The position numbers and the translations under genes are program-made. The notes under the pieces were generated by a model. That model did no database searches. It saw nothing but the letters and a program-made list of their open reading frames with translations, and was not told where the DNA came from. From NCBI GenBank assembly GCA_035567895.1, contig DATMPC010000034.1:1-64000 (forward strand): DNA of 64,000 nucleotides. The letters run 5' to 3'. How positions within the stretch are numbered: position 1 is the stretch's first letter; each line of letters opens with the position of its first letter. This stretch comes from Terriglobales bacterium (lineage in GTDB: Bacteria > Acidobacteriota > Terriglobia > Terriglobales > Acidobacteriaceae). Shown one piece after another: positions 26,185-38,430 of this stretch.

Positions 26185-26787
26185 GTGGCGCACTCACTTC
26201 CGCCGCTTCCGTACGACTATTCCGCGCTGGAGCCTACCATCGACGCGCAAACCATGACGTTGCATCATGACAAGCATCATGCTGCTTATGTAAACAATCT
26301 GAACGCAGCGCTCGAGAAGCATCCGCAGCTTGGCAGTAAGAGCGTTGAGGACCTACTACGCGACATAAACAGCGTTCCCGAAGATATTCGTGCCGCTGTT
26401 CGCAACAACGGCGGCGGTCACATGAATCACACGATGTTCTGGCAGATCATGAAGCCGAAGGGGGGAGGCCCTCCAACCGGGCGCGTTGCCGACGAGATCA
26501 AGAAAGCATTTGGTAGCTTTGAAGAGTTTCAGAAGCAATTCAATGACGCAGGCGTAAAACGCTTTGGCAGCGGATGGGCGTGGCTGATACGCAGCAAGGC
26601 CGGAAAGCTGGAAATCATTTCGACTGCGAATCAGGACAATCCCATTATGGATGGACATCACGCCATTATGGGAAACGACGTGTGGGAGCACGCCTATTAT
26701 CTGAAGTATCAGAACCGGCGGCCCGATTATCTGGCGGCTTGGTGGAATGTCGTCAATTGGGATGAGGTCAATAAGCGATTCAAGTAG
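26185..26787 (+). CDS. sodA: Superoxide dismutase, Fe/Mn type
   Basis: Converts superoxide to hydrogen peroxide and oxygen. 200 residues. The ligand motifs are visible: [15 protein letters not shown] (first His ligand), [11 protein letters not shown] (second), and [19 protein letters not shown] (Asp and third His). [17 protein letters not shown] is the family N-terminus. The start is GTG at 26185, with AAGGAG 7-12 nt upstream. It follows the RRE-like gene after 94 bp on the same strand; it may be read through from the RiPP genes but has its own ribosome binding site and a good terminator after the stop. Metal (Fe or Mn) cannot be told. Confidence 0.96.
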   Translation: MAHSLPPLPYDYSALEPTIDAQTMTLHHDKHHAAYVNNLNAALEKHPQLGSKSVEDLLRDINSVPEDIRAAVRNNGGGHMNHTMFWQIMKPKGGGPPTGRVADEIKKAFGSFEEFQKQFNDAGVKRFGSGWAWLIRSKAGKLEIISTANQDNPIMDGHHAIMGNDVWEHAYYLKYQNRRPDYLAAWWNVVNWDEVNKRFK

Positions 26788-26804
26788 CGGGCTCGGGAAA
26801 AAAC

Positions 26805-26832
26805 AAAGGCCGCCATCTTTGTGGCGGCCTTT
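26805..26832 (+). terminator. Rho-independent terminator of sodA
   Basis: An 11-bp perfect stem AAAGGCCGCCA/TGGCGGCCTTT with a 6-nt loop, ending in a T-run, 17 bp past the sodA stop. The remaining 329 bp to the cca stop at 27162 hold no gene I can support. Confidence 0.92.
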
Positions 26833-27161
26833 TCCCTATGCCCCTGTCTTATCTTCTGAAGTCGGTTCTAGGCTGGCTCAATGCAATCAACTCACCTACC
26901 AACGCGTGGCTCCAGGCCACAAGCCAGTCGTGAAGCTCGCGGATTCGATTCACAATCTGCATGATTCACGCCTCGAAGCGAACGATTCTTGTGACGAGAG
27001 TTGCCGGTTCGTTCATTGAGTGGGATGAAAGTTGGCACCAGCGGGTTACCGGGAAATCGCGTGCTCCTGCGTTGAAATCTGAGCTGCTGCGATCTTTTAA
27101 CACGGTTGAAACCTGAACTTCAGGAATCCTTCGCCAATCGCCACCTTCACGGAACGGTCTT

Positions 27162-28502
27162 TCAAGTTTGTTTGGCGAAGTTGGTTTCGACGAATGAAAT
27201 TGCTTCTTCGTGTGTGTGCAGCACTCCTTCCAGTTGGGCATCCTCGACAGCCTGAAGCACGGTGCGAAACTGCGGTCCCGGCTTCCAGCCACGTGCGATT
27301 AAATCCTTGCCTGTAATGAGCGGTGACGGACGAATCTCCTCCTCTGGTGTGTTCTCCAGCTTCTCACGCACAAATTCATACAATGCAAGATCCCTGTGGC
27401 TCGCCGAACAGTCGAGCCGATGCAGCTCGAGGTGCTCCTGGAAGGCCGGCAACCGCATGAAGCGCTTGAGCGTAGACTCCTTCATCTTCTTCACATCGCC
27501 GAAGCGCATGTGGTTCGCAACTAAAGCGCTGACTTGTTCTGTCGTATCGTTTGGGAAGCGCAAGCGTCTGCAAATCTCCTCGGCCATACGCGTTCCGACC
27601 TCCGCATGCTGATCGAAGCGAATGCGATCGGGAGCAACACGAAACGTTGGCGGCTTGCCGACGTCATGCAGCAACACTCCCCAGGCCAGTGACTTAGAGC
27701 AACCCTTTTCCAACCCACCTAGAAGCAGCAAGGTGTGAATCCACACATCGCCCTCGGGATGATATTGAGGCGGTTGCTCCACTCCTTTCAGCGCGCTCAC
27801 TTCAGGCAATACCTCAACGAGTTGGCCCGTGGCATCCAGCAGCTCGAAGCATTGCCGGGCGTGGCCTTCAGTAAGCATCTTGTCCAGTTCGTCGCGAATG
27901 CGCTCGCGGCTTACCTGATGAATCTCGCGTGCCCGTTCGCGAATCGCAGTCATCGTGGTTGGCTCGATCTCGTATCCCAGACGGGCGGCGAAGCGCACGG
28001 CGCGCATCATGCGCAACTTGTCTTCGCGGAAGCGTTGCCTGGGATCGCCAATCGTGCGGATGATCTTTCGTTCCAGATCGGAACGACCGCCTGCGTAGTC
28101 AAGAACCCGACTGCTCAGCGGATCCAGCAGAAGACCGTTGATGGTGAAGTCGCGCCGCTGCACGTCTTCCTCTGCGATCTCGGAGTATCGGACAGCATCA
28201 GGATGGCGGCCATCGCTGTATCCAACATCGCTGCGGTAAGTCGCGACCTCCACGTGGATCGGCTTAGTCTCGTTATCCTCATCTAGACCCTCGACCACGA
28301 TGACGACTCCGAACTGCGCTCCGACTGCGATCGTGTTGGGAAAAAGCGACATCACTTGCTCAGGATGAGCGCTGGTTGCAATGTCGTAGTCCTGCGGCAA
28401 GGTCCCAAGTAGCAGATCGCGCACGCATCCGCCTACGAAATAGGCCGTGTAGCCGCGCTCCCGTAGCTGCTGGAGAACCTTGAGTGCGGTGGCTTGCGCC
28501 AT
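27162..28502 (-). CDS. cca: CCA-adding enzyme (tRNA nucleotidyltransferase) with HD domain
   Basis: Adds or repairs the 3'-CCA of tRNAs. The nucleotidyltransferase motif FVGGCVRDLLLGTLPQDYDI carries the catalytic DxD (DYD); DFTINGLLLDP and EDKLRMMRAVRFAARLGYEI follow. An HD phosphohydrolase-type domain is visible (LLHDVGKPPTFRV; FDQHAEVGTRMAEEI). With the start at 28502 (MAQATALKVLQQLRERG) it has 446 residues; an in-frame Met at 28574 would add 24 residues with no family resemblance and run toward the divergent tsaD. The genome encodes CCA in at least one tRNA (tRNA-Pro here), so repair may be part of its role. Confidence 0.93.
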   Translation of the reverse strand: MAQATALKVLQQLRERGYTAYFVGGCVRDLLLGTLPQDYDIATSAHPEQVMSLFPNTIAVGAQFGVVIVVEGLDEDNETKPIHVEVATYRSDVGYSDGRHPDAVRYSEIAEEDVQRRDFTINGLLLDPLSSRVLDYAGGRSDLERKIIRTIGDPRQRFREDKLRMMRAVRFAARLGYEIEPTTMTAIRERAREIHQVSRERIRDELDKMLTEGHARQCFELLDATGQLVEVLPEVSALKGVEQPPQYHPEGDVWIHTLLLLGGLEKGCSKSLAWGVLLHDVGKPPTFRVAPDRIRFDQHAEVGTRMAEEICRRLRFPNDTTEQVSALVANHMRFGDVKKMKESTLKRFMRLPAFQEHLELHRLDCSASHRDLALYEFVREKLENTPEEEIRPSPLITGKDLIARGWKPGPQFRTVLQAVEDAQLEGVLHTHEEAISFVETNFAKQT

Positions 28503-28602
28503 TTCCGCCCGATTTTGTATTGCGCCGGATTGTTTGTTTGCGCTCAATGAATCAGCGACTCCGCTGCCGGACAACTCCTGCCCTTATCATAGGGAATCGA
28601 CA

Positions 28603-29739
28603 ATGCTAATCCTCGGGATCGAGAGTTCGTGTGACGAAACTGCTGCCGCCGTAGTGCGCGACGGGGAGCAATTGCTGTCAAACGTTGTTTCCTCGCAGAT
28701 CACAACGCATCTCCCATACGGAGGAGTGGTCCCGGAACTCGCCTCCCGCGAGCACTTGCGCGCAATTGTCCCAGTTGTACGTGAGGCGGCAACTCGCGCC
28801 GCAGTCAGTCTGGAGCAGGTGGATGCCTTCGCGGTCACACAGGGTCCGGGACTCGCTGGGTCACTCCTCGTGGGCATCACGTATGCAAAGGCGCTTTCGT
28901 TTGCTCTTTCGAAGCCGCTGATAGCAGTAAATCACCTCGAAGGACACATTCATGCCGTTCTCCTCGAACATCGACAGTCCTCGAACGCAGATATAGCTCT
29001 GCCCGCGTTGGCGCTCGTGGTTTCGGGAGGACACACGCATCTGTACATGGTGAGTCGTTCCGAACCGACACAATGGAGTTATCTGAATGTCGGGCACACG
29101 CTCGACGACGCAGCCGGGGAGGCGTTCGACAAGGCTGCAAAACTCCTGGCACTCAGTTATCCCGGCGGTCCCATCATCGAAGCGTTAGCGAAGCATGGAA
29201 ATCCGCATGCGATTGCAATGCCGCGCTCGCAAATCAAAGCCCACGAAAAACGCAGGTCGCGGGGCGAGAATGCGCAGAAGCGGTATGACTTCTCGTTCAG
29301 CGGCATTAAGACGGCCGTGCTCCGTTTTGTAGAGACTCATCAAATGAAGAATTCAATCGAACGGCGTCGTCGCGCAGTCGCAGATTTTCCCGATCCCAGG
29401 CCTGAAGATTTTCTCCCGCATCTCGATCCGCTGACGCTGGATCTGATTGCGTCTTTTCAGGAAGCCGTCGTTAAAGACTTGGTGGGCAAGAGTTTGCGTG
29501 CGGCTGAGGAGCTCGAAGTTGAAACTCTGATCGTTAGTGGTGGCGTTGCCTCCAACGAGCGCCTCCGCTCAGAATTCGTGAAGCAGGCTGGGTCCGAGGG
29601 TATCAAGGTCTTCTTTCCCTCGCGAGGGCTCTCAACCGACAACGCGGCGATGATCGCTGCTGCGGCATATCCGAAACTACTGGCCCGTGACTTTGCCACG
29701 GAGCACTTCTCCGCTGAAGCCTCTCTTGCACTCGGATGA
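28603..29739 (+). CDS. tsaD: tRNA N6-adenosine threonylcarbamoyltransferase
   Basis: Catalytic subunit that transfers threonylcarbamoyl to A37 of ANN-decoding tRNAs. 378 residues from the ATG at 28603, where MLILGIESSCDETAAAVVRD is the canonical N-terminus. The metal site HxxxH is in VNHLEGHIHAVLL; the nucleotide loops VVSGGHTHLYMV and FDKAAKLLALSYPGGP are present. A roughly 40-residue charged insertion (about residues 205-275) is longer than in E. coli. Divergent from cca over 100 bp; alternative starts upstream would lie in the shared promoter. Confidence 0.95.
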   Translation: MLILGIESSCDETAAAVVRDGEQLLSNVVSSQITTHLPYGGVVPELASREHLRAIVPVVREAATRAAVSLEQVDAFAVTQGPGLAGSLLVGITYAKALSFALSKPLIAVNHLEGHIHAVLLEHRQSSNADIALPALALVVSGGHTHLYMVSRSEPTQWSYLNVGHTLDDAAGEAFDKAAKLLALSYPGGPIIEALAKHGNPHAIAMPRSQIKAHEKRRSRGENAQKRYDFSFSGIKTAVLRFVETHQMKNSIERRRRAVADFPDPRPEDFLPHLDPLTLDLIASFQEAVVKDLVGKSLRAAEELEVETLIVSGGVASNERLRSEFVKQAGSEGIKVFFPSRGLSTDNAAMIAAAAYPKLLARDFATEHFSAEASLALG

Positions 29740-29797
29740 GTGAGACCGGAAATGCAACCGTCCTTCCCTCCTACCGCGTGATAGATTAAAAAATTCG

Positions 29798-30949
29798 ATG
29801 ACCATCCGCAGGCCGCGGTTTGAGGTTCACAAAGCGCAGAAGGTCGCCGCGGTCTTCCTGATCTTGTTTGTCGTCCAGTGTCTCTGGCTGGTTTCGCATC
29901 TTCCGCTTAGCATGGCTGAAACTCGCAGCGCCTTAGCCGGCAGATCGTTGTGGTCCTTGCGACAACTCGCAAATGGAAGTTCCCCACTGATTCCAGGCGA
30001 CAGCATTCTCGAGTTGAGATGTGCGGGATTGCTTCCATCGATCGCGCGGAGCTGGGCCACCGATGGCAGGACCTTTAGCATCTATGCTCCGCCCAACCGA
30101 TGGCTCGTGCGGCTGCCATTCGTTTTGTTTGGCGCGTGGCTCGGTGCTGCGCTATGGTGGGTAGCGCGGCGGATCTTTGGGAATGAGGGCGGATATGTAG
30201 CCCTCGGCCTTTATTGCTTCAGTCCAGCTATGCTGCTGGCAAGTGCGACCGTCGGGTCGGGAATCCTGGCAGCATGGGGGCTCTTCGGATTGATCTATAC
30301 CGCCATCGGTGTGGCCCACACGCTATACGCACCGCCGAAAAAATGGCGTCCCAGAATAGTTCTACTTGGCCTTGCCATTGGCCTAACGGCAGCCGCAAGT
30401 GTGCCTGCCGCTGTTGTGGGCTTGGCATTTGCGACAGCGTTTATGCTCTACCTCGCACCGGGGCGCCGTGCGGTATCAATCGCTATTCTGGCGCTCAGCA
30501 CCGTGATTGGAGTAGGTGTCTTGCTGTTGTGCTTCGGCTTCAACGCCCGCGACCTTTCGGCAGCGGCTCTTCTCCCGAATGCGGAATACTTTCGGGTTAC
30601 TTCGTTGAGGTTGATGTCCCTCATTGCTGTGCCCGGAGGCTTACTCGAGATTCTGGCTTTCGTAAGCTGCCTGTTTGTATTCGCGTTCTGGAAGCGATCG
30701 CGCTATTTTGGGAACTCATCCGCGTTAATTCCTGCTCTGCTTCTGCCATGGTGGCCCGGGAGATTTTTCCCCAGCGCTTCAATTATCTGGACTCTGCCAT
30801 ATGCTCTCGTCTTCATTGGCGGGATCTACGCCGATTTGCTTGAACTGTACTTCTTCGGTGGAGATTTTCGCCGGCATGTGGCCGCAACCGCTGTTGTTCT
30901 GATTGGCGCGAGTGCCGTGTTCAGCCTAATGCTGGTCGCAGGCGCATAG
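29798..30949 (+). CDS. Polytopic membrane protein, possibly GT-C glycosyltransferase-like
   Basis: 383 residues with about nine hydrophobic helices starting at residue 16 (VAAVFLILFVVQCLWLV). The order of a signal-anchor helix, a long extracytoplasmic loop with RLPFVLFGAWLGAALWWVARR, then many helices resembles PMT/ArnT-type (GT-C) glycosyltransferases, but I do not see the usual acidic DE motif in the first loop; there is only an Glu-Thr after the first helix (LSMAETRSAL). It is shorter than typical GT-C enzymes. It lies 58 bp downstream of tsaD on the same strand. Function unassigned. Confidence 0.6.
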   Translation: MTIRRPRFEVHKAQKVAAVFLILFVVQCLWLVSHLPLSMAETRSALAGRSLWSLRQLANGSSPLIPGDSILELRCAGLLPSIARSWATDGRTFSIYAPPNRWLVRLPFVLFGAWLGAALWWVARRIFGNEGGYVALGLYCFSPAMLLASATVGSGILAAWGLFGLIYTAIGVAHTLYAPPKKWRPRIVLLGLAIGLTAAASVPAAVVGLAFATAFMLYLAPGRRAVSIAILALSTVIGVGVLLLCFGFNARDLSAAALLPNAEYFRVTSLRLMSLIAVPGGLLEILAFVSCLFVFAFWKRSRYFGNSSALIPALLLPWWPGRFFPSASIIWTLPYALVFIGGIYADLLELYFFGGDFRRHVAATAVVLIGASAVFSLMLVAGA

Positions 30950-30957
30950 CCTGAAGC

Positions 30958-30990
30958 TGAAAGGGCCGTCCATACCGGACGGCCCTTTCA
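30958..30990. terminator. Bidirectional rho-independent terminator
   Basis: A 14-bp perfect stem TGAAAGGGCCGTCC/GGACGGCCCTTTCA with a 5-nt loop, between two convergent membrane-protein genes. Short A/T tracts lie on both sides inside the stem ends. Confidence 0.88.
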
Positions 30991-31012
30991 ATAACAGCTA
31001 ACTGCGGACGGG

Positions 31013-31897
31013 TCACACAACCCGCTGCTGGCGGCGCTCTACGAGCATCTCCTTCTGCATCACCTGCTCCACCATGCGCTCAACGCTCGGCATGAACGGC
31101 TCCGCAGGTAGATTCACCGCAACGCGACCTCCGCTGTGACCGAGCACTAGAGCAACTTCGTTCCAGCGCAGCAATGGCGAAGTAACCGGAATGTGGATGG
31201 ACTCTCGCGCCGGCTCTGGCTGTACCAGGTAAACCACCCAAATCAAGATCGACATGTAGTAAACCATCGGGAGAAGCTGAGCGAGCATCGGCATCTTGCT
31301 GATGTGTGAGTTCGCGAGAGCGCTGAATACCATTAGCTGAAAGAAGGCATCGATGCCAAATCCGAGCGCAAATCCGAAGACTCGGTTTCTCTTCGAAACT
31401 CCTAAATGCTGCGACCCCATAAAGAGGAACAGCAGCAGAGCGCACTCCATCAGACGCACAATGCGTTCAAAGCTATTAATGCCGACAATGAGCCAGTTGA
31501 ACCGGATCGGCTGTGAGACTGGAGTCGTCACAAACACTAGGAAGCCGATCAGCACAATGCTGGCGGCTGCCCACTTAAACGCCACCTTGGCCAAGTCCTG
31601 CAGGCCGGCAAAAGGCTTAAAGGCGGCGCAGAAGATCTCATAAAGAACGGCGATCTTGAACATGTCCGCCATCGCAGTCCCCACCCAGTAGCTCGCGAAA
31701 TACGTCCACGGCCCTTGAGAGGAGTGGCGATAGACAAGAAACAACACGCCAGTCTTGATGGTCTGAAAAATCAGGAAGGAAGCAAAGAACTTGAATTGGG
31801 ACAGCAGCTTACGCCGATACAGCAAGTAGACACAAAACAGCTGTAGGAACGAACCAGTGGTCCAAACCAACACTTCCGAAACCGGCAGGGCGGGCAT
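31013..31897 (-). CDS. Seven-helix membrane protein of unknown function
   Basis: 294 residues with about seven hydrophobic helices over residues 8-230, then a cytoplasmic tail ending VERRQQRVV. There is no recognised catalytic motif; the layout resembles unnamed seven-helix proteins frequent in acidobacterial genomes. It lies 88 bp downstream of a small exported-peptide gene on the same strand and ends at a shared bidirectional terminator. The start at ATG 31897 is plausible but without a strong ribosome binding site. Confidence 0.65.
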   Translation of the reverse strand: MPALPVSEVLVWTTGSFLQLFCVYLLYRRKLLSQFKFFASFLIFQTIKTGVLFLVYRHSSQGPWTYFASYWVGTAMADMFKIAVLYEIFCAAFKPFAGLQDLAKVAFKWAAASIVLIGFLVFVTTPVSQPIRFNWLIVGINSFERIVRLMECALLLFLFMGSQHLGVSKRNRVFGFALGFGIDAFFQLMVFSALANSHISKMPMLAQLLPMVYYMSILIWVVYLVQPEPARESIHIPVTSPLLRWNEVALVLGHSGGRVAVNLPAEPFMPSVERMVEQVMQKEMLVERRQQRVV

Positions 31898-31985
31898 ATG
31901 TCACCTATCCGGTGGGAGAATAGCTTCTCCACCGCCCTGCTTCAAGAGAAATCTTGCTCTAAAGTAACCAGTACTAACCAGTTAC

Positions 31986-32132
31986 CTAGTTAAGAGCACA
32001 GACTCCCGGAGGGCAGATCGGTACCGGCTCGAGGCCGCTGCCCATCTGTTGCTTCGTGTTCGAGGTGGATGCAGCAGCCACAGCAGCGGCCATAACGATG
32101 GTGGCGAACAGCAGACGGAGCGACTTCTTCAT
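31986..32132 (-). CDS. Small exported peptide with a CPPGVC motif
   Basis: 48 residues, too short for most gene finders. MKKSLRLLFATIVMAAAVAA is a textbook signal peptide; the remaining part is short and ends PVPICPPGVCALN, with a Cys-x4-Cys pair that could form a small disulfide loop. On the minus strand AGGGAG lies 7 nt before the ATG. The next gene downstream encodes a seven-helix membrane protein, so the peptide may be its partner or signal; that is a guess from position. The word TAACCAGT occurs twice just after its stop (31965, 31975) and once inverted upstream (32185-32192). Confidence 0.72.
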   Translation of the reverse strand: MKKSLRLLFATIVMAAAVAAASTSNTKQQMGSGLEPVPICPPGVCALN

Positions 32133-32498
32133 GGGAATCTCCCTAAGTGATATCAGTAATCCGCATTACCAACGTAATCCGGTAACTGGTTACTTTCGTT
32201 TGGGACAATACCAATGGGTGCCGAATTTGAAAACACTTATTTCTGTGGAAGTCTGTGGAAAAGTAGGGCTAAATTCCGAGATTCTTCACACGAAACGGAG
32301 ATGATTTCAGCCGTTCAGCCTCGAATTTACGGCATTCGTCAGGTGCTCATGTGTGATAAAATGGGCAAGTCAAAAAGGCTATAAATCCCTGAATAATCAA
32401 GTATTTTCCGACTCAAGCGTGCGCGTCTTCGGCGGCTCTTGGGCGAGTTTTATCGCGCTGCTCCCGCATGCGTGATTTGTAGGGCTTAAACAAGCTAA
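32133..32498. other. Divergent promoter region of the small exported peptide and gyrB
   Basis: 366 bp without a gene. It must carry the promoters for the small peptide (minus) and gyrB (plus). An inverted TAACCAGT copy lies at 32185-32192. AT-rich sequence with a TGTGATAAAAT element near 32352 could be a -10 region for gyrB, leaving a leader of about 140 nt. I see no riboswitch-like fold. Confidence 0.45.
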
Positions 32499-35141
<2,643 letters not shown>

Positions 35142-35154
35142 GCCGTGCTTCGTG

Positions 35155-35182
35155 GTAGAGACGCAGCATGCTGCGTCTCTAC
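35155..35182. repeat. REP-like 28-bp perfect palindrome (GTAGAGACG family)
   Basis: Identical over all 28 bp to the palindrome at 9969-9996, although the copies are 25 kb apart. It lies 13 bp after the gyrB stop and could fold in the gyrB transcript. Confidence 0.92.
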
Positions 35183-35273
35183 GATGCTTCCAACATGATC
35201 GAACTGCCGGATTGACCTGCCCTCGCAACCATCCCTAGAATCGAAGATTCTGTCTAGCCCTCCACCTCCAAGC

Positions 35274-36743
<1,470 letters not shown>

Positions 36744-36773
36744 CGGTCTTAAGGCGGCACCGCAACTGCGTGT

Positions 36774-38405
36774 CTAGTTAGGCTGTCTAGCAGCCAATTC
36801 GTTTTCCCAATCCACACGAAAGACTGGGATCGGTTCCGACTTGCCTTTAACCGTGAGAGGGCTGAGGGTGGTGAGAACGAATTTACCCTCGGTCAGATCT
36901 GCCGCAGTGGCCTGCGAGATGATGATCTTTCCCGCTGGGGCATTCGACATCAAGCGCGAAGCTGTGTTGACCGTGTCGCCGATCACTGTGTAGTCAATCC
37001 GCCGCGGCGATCCGATATTGCCTGCGGTGACGATTCCGCTATTGATTCCGATTCCTACTCCGAATTCCGGCCATTGCCGTTCTGCGGCGTCGCGATTCAA
37101 TTCAATCACCAGGCGCTGAATCGCCTGCGCGGCCCGCACGGCGTTCTCTGCATCGTTGCCTTTGCTTAGCGGCGCACCGAACAGTGCCATGACTCCGTCG
37201 CCAAGATACTTATCGAGCGTTCCTCCGTGATCGAAGATGATGTCGGTGACATGGGTGAAATAGTTATTCAGGATTTCAACAACCTTCTCCGGCTCCATCT
37301 TTTCGCTGAGCGTGGTGAAGCCTCGGATATCAGCGAACATAATGCTTACTTTCTGATTGATCCCGCCGAGGCGTACTCCTTCGGGATTCTTCGATACCAT
37401 CTCCACCACTTCGGGCGACAGAAAACGTTCCAGAGCAGCGCGCTGTGTTACCTGTTTTGCAATCTGCTCGTGGGCGTAGAGAGTGTCAATGGCGGCACCG
37501 GCCTGGGCTGCCACCAGAGCAAAGACATTCCATTCGTCCTGTGTGAAGGCTTGCGGCTTCTCCAGGTTGTCGACGTACAAAATGCCGAACAGCCTTCCAC
37601 TTCCCAGCAGAGGCGCGCACATGGCTGAGCGAAGGCCGGCGATGCGCATGCTTTCACTGCCGCGGAAGCGCTCGTCGGTAGCAACATCGGTGACCAAAAT
37701 GGGCTTCTGCTCGGTGCGAATGCGATCCAGGATTGCTCGGCTGAGGATGATATGGGGCTGGCTGGCAGTTCCATTCTGTGGGCGGCGATAGCGCACTTCT
37801 GTCTGTCGCGTAACCTCGCCGCTCTCGTTGAAGAGCATCATGAATCCGCGTTCGACTCCCTGAATGCGGAAAGCAAGATTCATGACCTGCTCGGAAATTC
37901 CGTCGAGAGAAAGCTTGGAGCTGAGTGCTATTCCCGCGTCGTACAGCATGGTTAGGAGATGGTTTTCGCGCTCCAGACGCTTGATCTGGTCGGTGAGCTC
38001 CGCGGGTATCTGGCCGGAAAATTGTGCTGCGAGACCTTCACGACGACTACCGCCGCGCAGAACATCATTCAGCGTGGGCGGGATATCGGCGCTCTTTATG
38101 AGAATTCCCGAGTCGCGAACTTCTTCAAAGCGCAGCTCGTACGAGCCCAGGTGTGCAACGTCGTTGTGACGCAGCTGGCGCTCACCGGCGATCCGCTCGC
38201 CATCGATGACTACTCCATTGGTGCTGTTGCGATCGGCAATGAAGGTCTGGCCATCCTGACATTTGATGACCGCATGAAAGCGGCTCACGCTGTTATCAGG
38301 CAGTACCAGATCGTTGGCTGCGCCTCGGCCGATGCTGACAAGTGGCTTGGTCAATTCGAGCATGCCGCGCTTGCCGTCAGGCGCCGAGATGATGATGCGG
38401 CTCAT
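36774..38405 (-). CDS. FHA-GAF-class III adenylate/guanylate cyclase
   Basis: 543 residues with three domains. Residues about 20-95 are a forkhead-associated domain (SIGRGAANDLVLPDNSVSRF), which binds phosphothreonine; about 170-320 a GAF domain; about 355-535 a class III cyclase with the metal-binding Asp in IMFADIRGFTTL, Lys in GTLDKYLGDGVMALFG and the second Asp there, and DTVNTASRLMSNAP. All catalytic positions I can recognise are present, so it should make a cyclic nucleotide; cAMP versus cGMP is not certain. It is 25 bp downstream of a Ser/Thr kinase gene on the same strand, suggesting that the FHA domain reads the kinase's phosphorylation. GAF ligand unknown. Confidence 0.9.
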   Translation of the reverse strand: MSRIIISAPDGKRGMLELTKPLVSIGRGAANDLVLPDNSVSRFHAVIKCQDGQTFIADRNSTNGVVIDGERIAGERQLRHNDVAHLGSYELRFEEVRDSGILIKSADIPPTLNDVLRGGSRREGLAAQFSGQIPAELTDQIKRLERENHLLTMLYDAGIALSSKLSLDGISEQVMNLAFRIQGVERGFMMLFNESGEVTRQTEVRYRRPQNGTASQPHIILSRAILDRIRTEQKPILVTDVATDERFRGSESMRIAGLRSAMCAPLLGSGRLFGILYVDNLEKPQAFTQDEWNVFALVAAQAGAAIDTLYAHEQIAKQVTQRAALERFLSPEVVEMVSKNPEGVRLGGINQKVSIMFADIRGFTTLSEKMEPEKVVEILNNYFTHVTDIIFDHGGTLDKYLGDGVMALFGAPLSKGNDAENAVRAAQAIQRLVIELNRDAAERQWPEFGVGIGINSGIVTAGNIGSPRRIDYTVIGDTVNTASRLMSNAPAGKIIISQATAADLTEGKFVLTTLSPLTVKGKSEPIPVFRVDWENELAARQPN

Positions 38406-38430
38406 GAATTATCGCGGATCCAGCCTAAAC

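Noticed and set aside
26185-26787. sodA as a member of the RiPP cluster
   Set aside because: It has its own ribosome binding site and terminator and is a common housekeeping gene; adjacency alone is weak.
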